A stretch of 9,952 bases of DNA from an uncultured Ruminococcus sp. (GCA_958403905.1 CATXZD010000027.1:1-9952); one strand, 5' to 3'; positions 1-6,489 are shown, counted from the first letter of the stretch. Made by a program: numbers and translations. Notes: a model not told the origin generated them from the letters alone.

Positions 1-728
1 CGACAATAAATCTGTTTACGCTTTTCGGCTGGGCATTGTTCGTCGCAGGAACGGTCGTTGCCGTATTCGATGTTGCAATAGAATATCAGAACGGCAGAGC
101 AAACATAAAGACAACCGCAATTAATGTGCTTAAAGGTTTCTTTGCTTGTTCGCTGTTCGGAGTTGTACCTGTGGAGCTTTACAAGTTCTGCATCAGCCTG
201 CAAAACACATTCTCAAAGGATTTGTCATCCATAATGTCAGGACAACAAAGCCTTGATTTAGCCGGGCAAAGCACAAGTGTTTTAGAGGGCAGTTTTGCAG
301 TCGCAACACAGACAACATTCGGATTACTGAATCTTTTATGCTTGATAGCCTTTGCTTACTGCGTAATAAAAATCTTTTTTGCGAATATCAAACGCGGAGG
401 AATTCTGCTAATTCAGATGGCTGTGGGTGCGCTGTATATGTTCAGTGTTCCGAGAGGTTATCAGGATGGCTTCAACCAGTGGATGAAGCAGATAGCGGCG
501 CTTTGCCTGACAGCATTTATGCAGACAACTCTGCTGTTCCTCGGGGTGCTGACATTCCCCGGCAATATGCTTTTGGGACTTGGAATAATGCTTGCATCAA
601 ACGAAGTTCCGAGAATTGCACAGCAGTTCGGACTGGATTCATCAGTTAAGGTAAATATGACGAGTATTGTTCATGCTACTACAACTGCCGTAAATCTGAC
701 GAGAAGCGTTGCAAGAGCAGCCCATTAA
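1..728 (+). CDS. TrbL/VirB6-like conjugal transfer membrane protein (5' end outside window)
   Basis: The reading frame is open from base 3 through the window edge, so the true start lies upstream and about 241 C-terminal residues are visible. They contain about six hydrophobic segments, for example the opening LFGWALFVAGTVVAVF, a segment around FACSLFGVVPVELY, one around LNLLCLIAFAYCVIKIFF, GGILLIQMAVGALYMF, and a final pair around AALCLTAFMQTTLLFLGVLTF. A glycine-rich, Arg/Asn-containing tail follows. In the VirB6/TrbL family such polytopic proteins form the inner part of the type IV secretion channel in the cell membrane. The call rests on this topology and on the next gene being PrgI-like, the order seen in Tn1549/CD1112-type elements. 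A TTG codon at base 36 could be misread as a start, but it sits inside a membrane helix. Exact family membership is inferred. Confidence 0.75.
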   Translation, partial: TINLFTLFGWALFVAGTVVAVFDVAIEYQNGRANIKTTAINVLKGFFACSLFGVVPVELYKFCISLQNTFSKDLSSIMSGQQSLDLAGQSTSVLEGSFAVATQTTFGLLNLLCLIAFAYCVIKIFFANIKRGGILLIQMAVGALYMFSVPRGYQDGFNQWMKQIAALCLTAFMQTTLLFLGVLTFPGNMLLGLGIMLASNEVPRIAQQFGLDSSVKVNMTSIVHATTTAVNLTRSVARAAH

Positions 729-745
729 AGGAGGAATTTAAAAAA

Positions 746-1018
746 ATGACCACTTATTTATATCCGCAGAACCTTAAAGCTACTGCAAACTTATGGCTGT
801 GGAGTTTAAGAGATTTTGCGATTATGAGCATAGCTTTGCTGTTGTCAGTGTTGATACTCGCACAGACAACAATAATACTTCCGCTTGCAGTAACACTGTG
901 TTTCGGATTTTTATCAATACGACTTGAAGATACAACAATTCTGGACTTTATCCGCTATGCAGTGAAGTATTTTATTTCAACACAACAGACTTATTTTTGG
1001 GCAGAAAGGGGCAAATAA
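746..1018 (+). CDS. PrgI-like small conjugation membrane protein
   Basis: This 90-residue protein has a short polar start (MTTYLYPQNLKA), two adjacent membrane helices at about residues 25-42 and 43-57 separated by a very short turn, and a C-terminal soluble part ending YFISTQQTYFW. Small two-helix proteins of this layout, with an aromatic Tyr/Trp-rich end, are the PrgI family (Pfam PF12666) of Gram-positive conjugation systems, thought to be VirB3-like partners of the VirB4 ATPase at the membrane. A strong AAAGGAGG site at 727-734 lies 11 bases before the ATG and begins within the stop codon of the preceding TrbL-like gene. The stop TAA is directly followed by the ATG of the next gene, so translation is probably coupled. 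The family call is from pattern and context rather than from a search. Confidence 0.78.
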   Translation: MTTYLYPQNLKATANLWLWSLRDFAIMSIALLLSVLILAQTTIILPLAVTLCFGFLSIRLEDTTILDFIRYAVKYFISTQQTYFWAERGK

Positions 1019-1621
1019 ATGAAAAACAAGCAGAAAAAAACAAAACAAAAAGGCAAATCAGTGCAGGACTTGCTTGGAATAAAAACCTTTACGAAAAACG
1101 GCTTGAAGGTCGGCAAGGAAGAACTTATCTTCTATATGGTTCAGCCGACAAATATTTCTGTGCTTTCTCACACGAATATTGAAATCAAGGTGCGCCACCT
1201 GATGATGGTACTTTCTGCTGTGCCGAATATTGAAATTACCTGCACAGATTCCTGCGAGTGTTTCGATACCAACAAAAGCTATATTAAAGGCAGGATTGAA
1301 GCCGAGAAGAACGAAAAAGTCAGAAAAATTCTTAACAAGGATTTGGATTTTCTCGACAGCATTCAGACTGAAACCTCAACCGCAAGGCAGTTTCTGTTCA
1401 TAGCAAGATGCAAATCATCAAAATCCGAAAATGTTTTGCAGAAAGCAAACAGGGTTGAGAAGATTATATCCGATCAGGGTTTCGAGGTTACAAGAATGAA
1501 GAAAGCAGACATCAAGCGTTTTCTTGCAATCTACTTTGAGGCGAGTATGGACGGCGATTTAATGCCTGATTATGACGGTGAGCAGTATTTTGAAAAGGAG
1601 CAGACCTATGAAGAAACATAA
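1019..1621 (+). CDS. Soluble conjugation protein resembling a VirB4 N-terminal region
   Basis: This 200-residue protein begins with a very basic Lys/Gln-rich tail (residues 1-15) and has no signal peptide or membrane helix. Its core (about 25-180) alternates strands and helices: KEELIFYMVQPTNISVLS, a conserved-looking helix KVRHLMMVLSAVPNIEI, a Cys pair at TCTDSCECF, then a long helical section and the strand RQFLFIARC before GFEVTRMKKADIKRFLAIYF. The phrase order (IxVLS, RxFLF, final helix ending LxxYF) resembles the N-terminal CagE/TrbE/VirB4-type domain, but there is no Walker motif, so it is not an ATPase. The ATG follows the PrgI stop without a gap, with AGAAAGGGG at 1003-1011 as binding site, and its end overlaps the sortase start by 14 bases. 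It may act as an adaptor between PrgI and VirB4; this is inference. Confidence 0.7.
   Translation: MKNKQKKTKQKGKSVQDLLGIKTFTKNGLKVGKEELIFYMVQPTNISVLSHTNIEIKVRHLMMVLSAVPNIEITCTDSCECFDTNKSYIKGRIEAEKNEKVRKILNKDLDFLDSIQTETSTARQFLFIARCKSSKSENVLQKANRVEKIISDQGFEVTRMKKADIKRFLAIYFEASMDGDLMPDYDGEQYFEKEQTYEET
1593..1600 (+). promoter_or_regulatory. Ribosome binding site that fixes the sortase start
   Basis: AAAAGGAG ends 7 bases before the ATG at 1608. An in-frame ATG at 1572 has no such site and would add a polar 12-residue extension before the membrane anchor, so 1608 is the preferred start. Confidence 0.75.
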
Positions 1622-2432
1622 AGGGAAAATCCAAATGGGAATTGTGATAGGCATATTTTCTGTAATTATAATTGCCTGTCTGATTTCAATATTTTCACGG
1701 ATGTACACCGAAAACAAGGAAAAGGAAGAATTCAGACAGCTTGCGGAAATTGTTACTGAGGAAACAACTGAGGCAACCATTGAAGAAACAATTAAAAAGC
1801 CAAATCTGTTAAAAGTCAGTGATTCCGATAATGAAGTTCAGGCTGAACAAACTGTGTATTACACAACCTATTATGAACCTCATTCAATATCAGAACTTAT
1901 TTCAATGAATTCCGAATGCTTCGGCTGGATAAGCATATCAGGTACAAATATAAACTATCCTGTTATGCATACACCGAGTAATCCGCAGAAGTATCTGAAC
2001 AGGAATTTTTACGGAGAGTATAGCTATAGTGGTACACCTTTCATGGACAGCAGATGTTCTGCTGACAGTACAAATTTAATCATATACGGTCATCATATGA
2101 ACAACGGTACAATGTTTGCAGACCTCTGTAACTATACCGATTATTCTTATTTTACAGAGCATCCGACGGTTGTGATTGAAACGAAAGATGGGGCATTTGC
2201 TTACTCCGTCTTTTCAGTTATGCAAGTAAAATCCGATGACCTTTGGTACAGATTAATAACAGCTGAAACAGAAAAATCATATGAAAAGAAAATATCGTAT
2301 GCAAAAGAAAAATCCATATACAACACAGGAATCACACCTGTTTACGGTCAGCAGATTTTAACGCTTTCAACCTGTTATGGTGTTGAAAACGATGACAGAA
2401 TACTTATATTGGCTATAAAAAACAGACAGTAA
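1608..2432 (+). CDS. srtB: Class B sortase (cysteine transpeptidase)
   Basis: The 274-residue protein has a basic cytoplasmic tip, one membrane anchor at about residues 9-30, an acidic Thr/Glu-rich linker (about 35-80) and an extracellular sortase domain from about residue 90. The catalytic signature is clear: His162 in IIYGHHMNNGTMF, Cys256 in LTLSTCYG and Arg264 in NDDRILILAI, the His-Cys-Arg set of sortases, with the GHHMNNGTMF form typical of class B. Sortases cut a C-terminal sorting signal on exported proteins and join them to the cell wall or to pilin subunits. No LPxTG- or NPQTN-like substrate gene is in the window, so its target (perhaps an adhesin of the element) lies elsewhere. It is coupled to the preceding gene by a 14-base overlap, and its stop is only 19 bases from the end of the convergent HxlR gene. 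Confidence 0.92.
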   Translation: MKKHKGKIQMGIVIGIFSVIIIACLISIFSRMYTENKEKEEFRQLAEIVTEETTEATIEETIKKPNLLKVSDSDNEVQAEQTVYYTTYYEPHSISELISMNSECFGWISISGTNINYPVMHTPSNPQKYLNRNFYGEYSYSGTPFMDSRCSADSTNLIIYGHHMNNGTMFADLCNYTDYSYFTEHPTVVIETKDGAFAYSVFSVMQVKSDDLWYRLITAETEKSYEKKISYAKEKSIYNTGITPVYGQQILTLSTCYGVENDDRILILAIKNRQ

Positions 2433-2451
2433 AAACTGCCCGTTTAAAATT

Positions 2452-2784
2452 CTATATTCTGTTTTTGTCGCCCCATTCACACATTGAATCGAGAATCGGA
2501 ATCAGCGATTTGCCTCGTTCTGTAAGGCTATATTCAACCTTAGGCGGTATTTGCGGATACTCGTGCCGTATAACAAGCTTGTCCGCTTCAAGCTCTTTTA
2601 AATTTGCACTCAGGGTTTTATATGAAATCTCGCCTATGTATCTTTTCATTTCATTAAAACGAACAACGCCAAACTCCATAAGAGTATACAGTATCGTCAT
2701 TTTATATTTTCCGTTAATAAGCGACAGAGTATAGCTGAAGCCTGTGCTTTCAAGGCTTTCGTTAGAAATACAGCGATTATTCAT
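2452..2784 (-). CDS. HxlR-family winged-helix transcriptional regulator
   Basis: This 110-residue protein carries the HxlR winged-helix pattern: NGKYKMTILYTLMEFGVVRFNEMKRYIGEISYKTL is the helix-turn-helix part (residues 24-58, given here in outline), LKELEADKLVIRHEY the recognition helix end, and PPKVEYSLTERGKSL the wing (80-94). Cys5 lies near the N-terminus, where YodB and HypR of Bacillus carry their redox-sensing cysteine; a second Cys is at 102. Family members are usually repressors, or oxidant- and electrophile-responsive switches, of a divergent reductase gene, exactly the layout here. On the minus strand AAAGGAAA (2792-2799) precedes the ATG. The gene runs against all surrounding conjugation genes, which marks it as cargo. 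That it senses quinones or disulfide stress is inference from the family and from Cys5. Confidence 0.93.
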   Translation of the reverse strand: MNNRCISNESLESTGFSYTLSLINGKYKMTILYTLMEFGVVRFNEMKRYIGEISYKTLSANLKELEADKLVIRHEYPQIPPKVEYSLTERGKSLIPILDSMCEWGDKNRI

Positions 2785-2833
2785 TTTACACTTTCCTTTG
2801 GGTAAGTATTGTACCTTAATGTGCGTACTTGAT

Positions 2834-2862
2834 TAAATTATAATTCTTGTTAAAATTATAAT
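2834..2862 (+). promoter_or_regulatory. Probable promoter of the reductase gene, overlapping the HxlR promoter
   Basis: TATAAT at 2857-2862 shares four bases with the -10 of the opposing HxlR promoter. The region 17 bases upstream (2834-2839, TAAATT) is a poor -35, so this promoter should be weak unless helped or derepressed. A second TATAAT at 2839-2844, within a direct 9-base repeat AATTATAAT (2836-2844 and 2854-2862), is an alternative. The start would be near 2869, about 40 bases before the ATG. Confidence 0.5.
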
Positions 2863-2883
2863 ATCAGATGACATCAATGTCAA
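2855..2883 (-). promoter_or_regulatory. Perfect-consensus sigma-A promoter of the HxlR gene
   Basis: On the minus strand TTGACA (2883-2878) is followed after exactly 17 bases by TATAAT (2860-2855). Both hexamers match the vegetative consensus fully. Transcription would start near 2848, leaving a leader of about 64 bases before the HxlR ATG. Confidence 0.8.
2869..2882. promoter_or_regulatory. Palindromic operator candidate TGACATcaATGTCA
   Basis: Two perfect 6-base arms are separated by two bases. The site covers the -35 of the HxlR promoter and the predicted start of the reductase transcript, so a protein bound here would block both directions. The likely ligand is the HxlR protein itself (inference). 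Confidence 0.55.
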
Positions 2884-2910
2884 TATTTAATTAAGTAAGG
2901 AGAATGATTT

Positions 2911-3459
2911 ATGAGTAAGAAAATTGTGATTTTAAATGGAAGTCCAAGAATTAAAGGCAACACAACTGCACTTACAGAAGCGTTTAAAAGAGGTGCGGAG
3001 GAAGTTGGAAATACAGTAACCGAGTTTTATCTCGGAAAAATGTGTATTAACGGCTGTAAGGGTTGTTTTGGCGGCGGGAAAAATCCCGATAGTCCTTGTG
3101 TACAAAAGGATGATATGGAAAAAATATATCCTGTTTACAAGGAAGCCGATATTGTTGTGCTGGCAAGTCCGCTGTATTACTGGACAATCAGCGGTCAGCT
3201 CAAAACCGCATTTGACAGGTTGTTTGCCGTAGCAGAATGTGACCCTGATTATCGTAATCCAAAGAAAGACTGCATTCTTATTATGGCGGCGGAAGGACAC
3301 GGCTTTGAGGAGAGCGAATATTGGTACGACAGGCTTGAAAAGCACTTGGGATGGAAAAACCTTGGTAAAATTCTTTGCGGCGGTGTAATGGCAATAGGCG
3401 ATATTGAGAACAAAAAAGAGCTTTCCGATGCTTATAACTTAGGAAAGTCGATAAAGTAA
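2911..3459 (+). CDS. Flavodoxin-fold NAD(P)H-dependent FMN reductase
   Basis: The 182-residue protein starts with the flavodoxin-like strand and phosphate loop IVILNGSPRIKGNT (residues 5-18), which holds the FMN phosphate, and has the second FMN-contact region IVVLASPLYYWTISGQLKT (81-99) followed by FDR. Between them lies a cysteine cluster, Cys45, Cys49, Cys52 and Cys63, ending in the DDM motif common in this family. The cluster resembles that of iron-sulfur flavoproteins, but the spacing is not the compact standard one, so an iron-sulfur centre is uncertain. Relatives reduce quinones, nitro- and azo-compounds or other electron acceptors in the cytoplasm. A good AAGGAG site (2897-2902) precedes the ATG. 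It pairs with the divergent HxlR gene and ends before a strong terminator, so the two form a separate regulated cassette inside the conjugation operon. Confidence 0.9.
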   Translation: MSKKIVILNGSPRIKGNTTALTEAFKRGAEEVGNTVTEFYLGKMCINGCKGCFGGGKNPDSPCVQKDDMEKIYPVYKEADIVVLASPLYYWTISGQLKTAFDRLFAVAECDPDYRNPKKDCILIMAAEGHGFEESEYWYDRLEKHLGWKNLGKILCGGVMAIGDIENKKELSDAYNLGKSIK

Positions 3460-3478
3460 AACATATAATTATATTTAT

Positions 3479-3518
3479 AAAAATCAGTCGTTTTGCAGAG
3501 CAGAACGGCTGATTTTTT
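3479..3518 (+). terminator. Strong intrinsic terminator after the reductase
   Basis: An 18-base-pair stem (3479-3496 with 3500-3517, only two G-U pairs as imperfections) closes a three-base loop AGA, and six T bases lie at 3513-3518. It closes the reductase transcript just 24 bases before the virB4 ATG. The stem has A bases on one side and T bases on the other, so it may work in both directions. Confidence 0.92.
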
Positions 3519-3531
3519 ATTTTGCAAACAC

Positions 3532-3538
3532 AAGGAGG
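3532..3538 (+). promoter_or_regulatory. Ribosome binding site that fixes the virB4 start
   Basis: AAGGAGG lies 4 bases before the ATG at 3543. The frame is open to a TTG at 3522, but that codon is upstream of the binding site, which would itself be translated, so 3543 is the start. Confidence 0.85.
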
Positions 3539-3542
3539 TAAC

Positions 3543-5381
3543 ATGAAGTTATTTAAGCGTAATCAAAGGATGCTCACACCCGAACAGTCAGAAGAAATCT
3601 ACACCAAAGATTTCTTTGATATGATTCTGCCATCAACAATTAAGTTTTTCACCGATTATTACATTGTCGGTGATTCATACCGCAGTGTATGGGCAGTCAG
3701 AGAATATCCGCCGTCAACTGAAGAACAGGCAATTCTCTCACAGCTTGCAGACAGAAACGGCGTTACTCTTCGCATCTACCACAGACTTGTGGAAAGTATG
3801 GAACAGAGAAAAATAATTCAGAATGCCACACGCAAAAACAAGCTCAAGTCAAACGGCAATGATGTAAACGAAACCATTGAAGCACAGGGCAACTTGCAGG
3901 ATGTTGTCACGCTGATGGCAAATCTGAGGAAGAACAAAGAGGCTTTGTTGCATTGCTCTGTATTTATCGAGCTAAAGGCAAAAAACAAACAGAAACTTCG
4001 TGAATTGCAGACCGATATCGCAATGGAGCTTACTCGTTCCAAGATTGATGTGGACCGTCTTACTTTACGGCAGAAAAAAGGCTTCTTGTCAGTAAATCCT
4101 ATCGGCAGCAATCAGTTCGGAAGTTTATATGAGCGTGTTCTGCCTGCAAGCTCTGTCGCTAATCTGTTCCCGTTTAACTTTTCAGGTAAAACAGACCCTA
4201 ACGGCTTGTATATCGGCAGAGATAAGTACGGAACGAATATCCTCGTTGATTTCGACCGCAGGACTGAGGACAAGACAACTTCAAATATTTTAATTCTCGG
4301 CAACTCCGGTCAGGGTAAATCGTATTTATTGAAACTCATCCTTACAAATATTCGTGAAAGCGGAAAGAAAATCTTATGCCTAGATCCTGAAGCCGAGTAT
4401 GAGGATTTGACAAATGCCCTTGGCGGTTGTTACATTGATTTTATGTCGGGTAAATACAAAATCAATCCGTTAGAACCAAAAGCATGGAACGATGGACAGG
4501 ATGAGATCGATAAGGACGCACCGCCTGCATTTAACAAAGTAACCCGATTATCACAGCACATTGCGTTCTTAAAAGACTTTTTCAGAACCTACAAGGATTT
4601 CACGGACGCACAGCTTGATACAATCGAAATCCTGCTTATGAAGCTGTACGCACGATTCGGTATTACAGACACGACAGATTACAGCACAAAGAAACCGTCT
4701 GACTTCCCTGTGATGAGTGATTTTTATGACTTGTGCGAAGAAGAATATATGACCTATGACCGCAAGCGGAAATATCTCTACACCGAAGAAATTTTGCAGG
4801 AGGTTTGTCTGGGTATTCATTCAATGTGCGTTGGTTCTGAAAGCAAATACTTCAACGGTCATACAAATATTACCGATGACAAATTTCTGTGCTTCGGCGT
4901 AAAGGGTTTGCTTGACACTAACAAAAGACTCAAAGATGCAATGCTGTTTAATATTCTCTCATATATGAGCAACAAGCTCCTCGGTGAGGGAAACACCGTT
5001 GCATCAATAGACGAGCTCTATTTATTTTTGTCTAACCTCACTGCAATTGAGTATATCCGCAACGCAATGAAGCGTGTACGAAAGAAAGATTCAGCAGTGA
5101 TTTTAGCCAGTCAGAATATAGAGGACTTTTTGATTCCAAGCATCAAGGAATTTACAAAACCCCTGTTCTCTATCCCTACTCATCATTTCCTGTTCTTCCC
5201 CGGCAATATCAATCCAAAGGACTTTGAAGATGCACTTATGGTTGAGCCGAACGAGTATGACTTGATAAAGTTTGCAGAAAGAGGAACTTGTCTTTACCGT
5301 TGCGGTAATGAGAGGTATTTGCTTCTTGTTCAGGCACCCGAATACAAAGCCGAAATTTTCGGTAGTGCAGGTGGAAGATAA
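3543..5381 (+). CDS. virB4: VirB4-type conjugation ATPase
   Basis: This 612-residue cytoplasmic ATPase powers assembly and substrate passage of the type IV secretion channel. The N-terminal domain starts with a typical VirB4 phrase, YYIVGDSYRSVWAVREYPPS (about residues 40-59), then a helical part with RKNKEALLH and MELTRSKIDVDRLTLRQK. The motor domain has Walker A GNSGQGKS at 253-260, LDPEAEYEDL at about 281-290, a hydrophobic strand ending in the acidic pair SIDELYLFL (Asp490, Glu491; Walker B), and ASQNIEDF at about 522-529 as the sensor Gln motif. It ends FGSAGGR. The protein is shorter than the ~800-residue VirB4 proteins of other systems, with a compact N-terminal domain; the 200-residue VirB4-like protein at 1019-1621 may supply the missing part. 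The gene is cut off from its operon partners by cargo cassettes on both sides. Confidence 0.95.
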   Translation: MKLFKRNQRMLTPEQSEEIYTKDFFDMILPSTIKFFTDYYIVGDSYRSVWAVREYPPSTEEQAILSQLADRNGVTLRIYHRLVESMEQRKIIQNATRKNKLKSNGNDVNETIEAQGNLQDVVTLMANLRKNKEALLHCSVFIELKAKNKQKLRELQTDIAMELTRSKIDVDRLTLRQKKGFLSVNPIGSNQFGSLYERVLPASSVANLFPFNFSGKTDPNGLYIGRDKYGTNILVDFDRRTEDKTTSNILILGNSGQGKSYLLKLILTNIRESGKKILCLDPEAEYEDLTNALGGCYIDFMSGKYKINPLEPKAWNDGQDEIDKDAPPAFNKVTRLSQHIAFLKDFFRTYKDFTDAQLDTIEILLMKLYARFGITDTTDYSTKKPSDFPVMSDFYDLCEEEYMTYDRKRKYLYTEEILQEVCLGIHSMCVGSESKYFNGHTNITDDKFLCFGVKGLLDTNKRLKDAMLFNILSYMSNKLLGEGNTVASIDELYLFLSNLTAIEYIRNAMKRVRKKDSAVILASQNIEDFLIPSIKEFTKPLFSIPTHHFLFFPGNINPKDFEDALMVEPNEYDLIKFAERGTCLYRCGNERYLLLVQAPEYKAEIFGSAGGR

Positions 5382-5387
5382 AAATAT

Positions 5388-5416
5388 TTTACAAGGCAGT
5401 TTTGCCGTGGTATAAT
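5388..5416 (+). promoter_or_regulatory. Promoter of the DUF2971 gene
   Basis: TTTACA (5388-5393), 17 bases, TATAAT (5411-5416), with an extended TGG just before the -10. The -35 differs from consensus by one base. Transcription would start near 5423. A short GGCA-GTTT-TGCC hairpin (5395-5406) lies in the spacer. Confidence 0.8.
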
Positions 5417-5451
5417 TTTATCAATTTAATTAGTTTATCACATTGATAAAA
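5416..5451. repeat. TTTATCA repeat cluster, operator or leader hairpin candidate
   Basis: TTTATCA occurs at 5417-5423 and 5434-5440, and inverted (TGATAAA) at 5444-5450. The two inner copies form a 7-base palindrome with a three-base centre, and the outer pair forms a 10-base perfect inverted repeat TTTTATCAAT/ATTGATAAAA. The cluster starts at the -10 element and ends against the ribosome binding site AAAGGTGA (5451-5458). It could bind a repressor or fold in the mRNA leader next to the ribosome site. No adjacent regulator gene is seen. Confidence 0.6.
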
Positions 5452-5462
5452 AAGGTGAAAAA

Positions 5463-6422
5463 ATGGATTGGAAAAATGAATTTTTAAAACTATATATGTC
5501 ATCTACAGCAGGAAGTCTTGATAAAGCGCTTGAACTTAAAAGAAATCATTTGCCACAAAAATTGTACCGATACCGTAAAGCTGATAATCTTGAACATCTA
5601 AAAGATGAAATTTGTAAAGGACGGATTTTTTTATCTTCGCCGTCCGTAATGAATGATCCTTTCGATTCTTGCTCTTTGTTAAGTGAACACAATCCCTCAA
5701 TGTATGCACAAACTAAAATCGAGTATGCAAAACAATATAAGAATATACTTGATGATAAAACATTTAAAAAGATTTTTGACAGTGATAATTGGTTAGAGGA
5801 ACTTGTTGCTTATATTGCGGATAAATATGTTTCTATTGAACAGGTAGACAGTGCTAAAGGAAAAGTACTTGAACTTATAATGAGTGGCATGGAAGAGATT
5901 AATTCAGATATCAATGATATTATAAGCAAAACTTCTCGTATAGCTTGTTTTACAGAAAAAGCTTTTAATTTGCCAATGTGGAATCACTATGCAAACGGTC
6001 ATAAGGGGGTATGTTTAGAATATAGTATAGACAGCATTCAAAATATACAAAATACCAACAGACTTTTTCCTGTAAAATATACTGATAAGTTGCCAGACGG
6101 ATTATTGCTTTTAAAGAAACAAAAATCGTCTAATTCAGTGTTCTTAGAATACTTCCTTATGCATAAATTAATTGATTGGCAATATGAGAATGAATGGCGT
6201 TTAATCTATGATATTGGGGCATGGCATAATGATCCAAATAAAGATCCTTTTGAATTTTTGGAAAAAGCAGTGCCTATTAAGTTTCCATTACCATCAACGG
6301 TGTATTTAGGTGCTAAAATATCTAAAACGAATGAAAATGAAATACGAAAATGGTGTAGTGAACATAGCATATCCGTACAAAAAATGAAGTGTACAGAGTA
6401 TGGTTTAAAAGCTACCCCATAG
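5463..6422 (+). CDS. DUF2971 family protein
   Basis: This 319-residue protein shows the DUF2971 motif series in order: LYRYRKAD (34-41), GRIFLSSPSVMNDPFDSC (53-70), a helical insert, ACFTE (161-165), LPMWNHYANGHKGVCLEY (170-187), DWQYENEWRLIY (238-249) and VYLGAKIS (280-287). The conserved Arg, Asp, Cys, His and Glu residues suggest an enzyme, but no reaction is established for the family that I can name. Members are often found on phages, mobile elements and near defence genes. The gene is visibly richer in A+T, especially at third positions, than the conjugation genes around it, and carries its own promoter and terminator, which fits recent acquisition as cargo. There is no signal peptide or membrane helix, so it should be cytoplasmic. 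A role in phage resistance or element maintenance is only inference. Confidence 0.88.
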   Translation: MDWKNEFLKLYMSSTAGSLDKALELKRNHLPQKLYRYRKADNLEHLKDEICKGRIFLSSPSVMNDPFDSCSLLSEHNPSMYAQTKIEYAKQYKNILDDKTFKKIFDSDNWLEELVAYIADKYVSIEQVDSAKGKVLELIMSGMEEINSDINDIISKTSRIACFTEKAFNLPMWNHYANGHKGVCLEYSIDSIQNIQNTNRLFPVKYTDKLPDGLLLLKKQKSSNSVFLEYFLMHKLIDWQYENEWRLIYDIGAWHNDPNKDPFEFLEKAVPIKFPLPSTVYLGAKISKTNENEIRKWCSEHSISVQKMKCTEYGLKATP

Positions 6423-6431
6423 ATTAATAAC

Positions 6432-6470
6432 AAAAAGCTAACTGAAAATAACCAGTTGGCTTTTTCCTTT
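6432..6470 (+). terminator. Intrinsic terminator after the DUF2971 gene
   Basis: A 13-base-pair stem (6432-6444 with 6453-6465, one G-U pair) closes an 8-base loop and runs into TTTTTCCTTT. It begins 9 bases after the DUF2971 stop and ends about 20 bases before the GTG of the next gene, with no room for another promoter in between. Confidence 0.88.
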
Positions 6471-6476
6471 TCCGAA

Positions 6477-6485
6477 AGAAGGTGA
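6477..6485 (+). promoter_or_regulatory. Ribosome binding site for a GTG start
   Basis: AGAAGGTGA lies 4 bases before the GTG at 6490. Its strength and spacing support this non-ATG start, which places the following membrane helix near the N-terminus. Confidence 0.75.
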
Positions 6486-6489
6486 TTTT

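Larger units (their letters stand above)
2826..2897. repeat. Long-range inverted repeat framing the divergent promoters
   Basis: TACTTGATTAAAT at 2826-2838 and ATTTAATTAAGTA at 2885-2897 are inverted copies matching at 12 of 13 positions, 46 bases apart. They bracket both -10 elements, and the right arm reaches the reductase ribosome binding site. Each arm contains a TACT or AGTA half of the kind reported for YodB-type HxlR operators (TACT, seven bases, AGTA). Two dimers of the regulator bound here could loop or cover the promoters; this is inference. Confidence 0.55.

Noticed and set aside
338..649. Forward reading frame of 103 codons inside the TrbL-like gene
   Set aside because: It overlaps a membrane protein frame that is open over its whole length, has no ribosome site and gives an unnatural Arg/Cys-rich product.
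1572..1607. Upstream ATG start for the sortase
   Set aside because: No ribosome site at the right distance; ATG 1608 has AAAAGGAG and places the membrane anchor close to the N-terminus.
2427..2454. Bidirectional terminator between the convergent sortase and HxlR genes
   Set aside because: Only 4-base stems (CAGT/ACTG or AAAC/GTTT) can form, too weak to call.
2932..3345. Antisense reading frame of 137 codons opposite the reductase
   Set aside because: It is the shadow of a gene with clear flavodoxin motifs; the product shows no family pattern and there is no start signal.
1559..3543. virB4 broken by insertion of the sortase and HxlR cassettes into one ancestral gene
   Set aside because: The 200-residue protein ends with a natural acidic tail and VirB4 has its own ribosome site and a typical VirB4 N-terminal phrase, so neither looks like half of a cut gene.
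2433..6475. Insertion sequence or target-site duplications around the two cargo cassettes
   Set aside because: No transposase, terminal inverted repeats or matching flanking direct repeats could be seen by eye.
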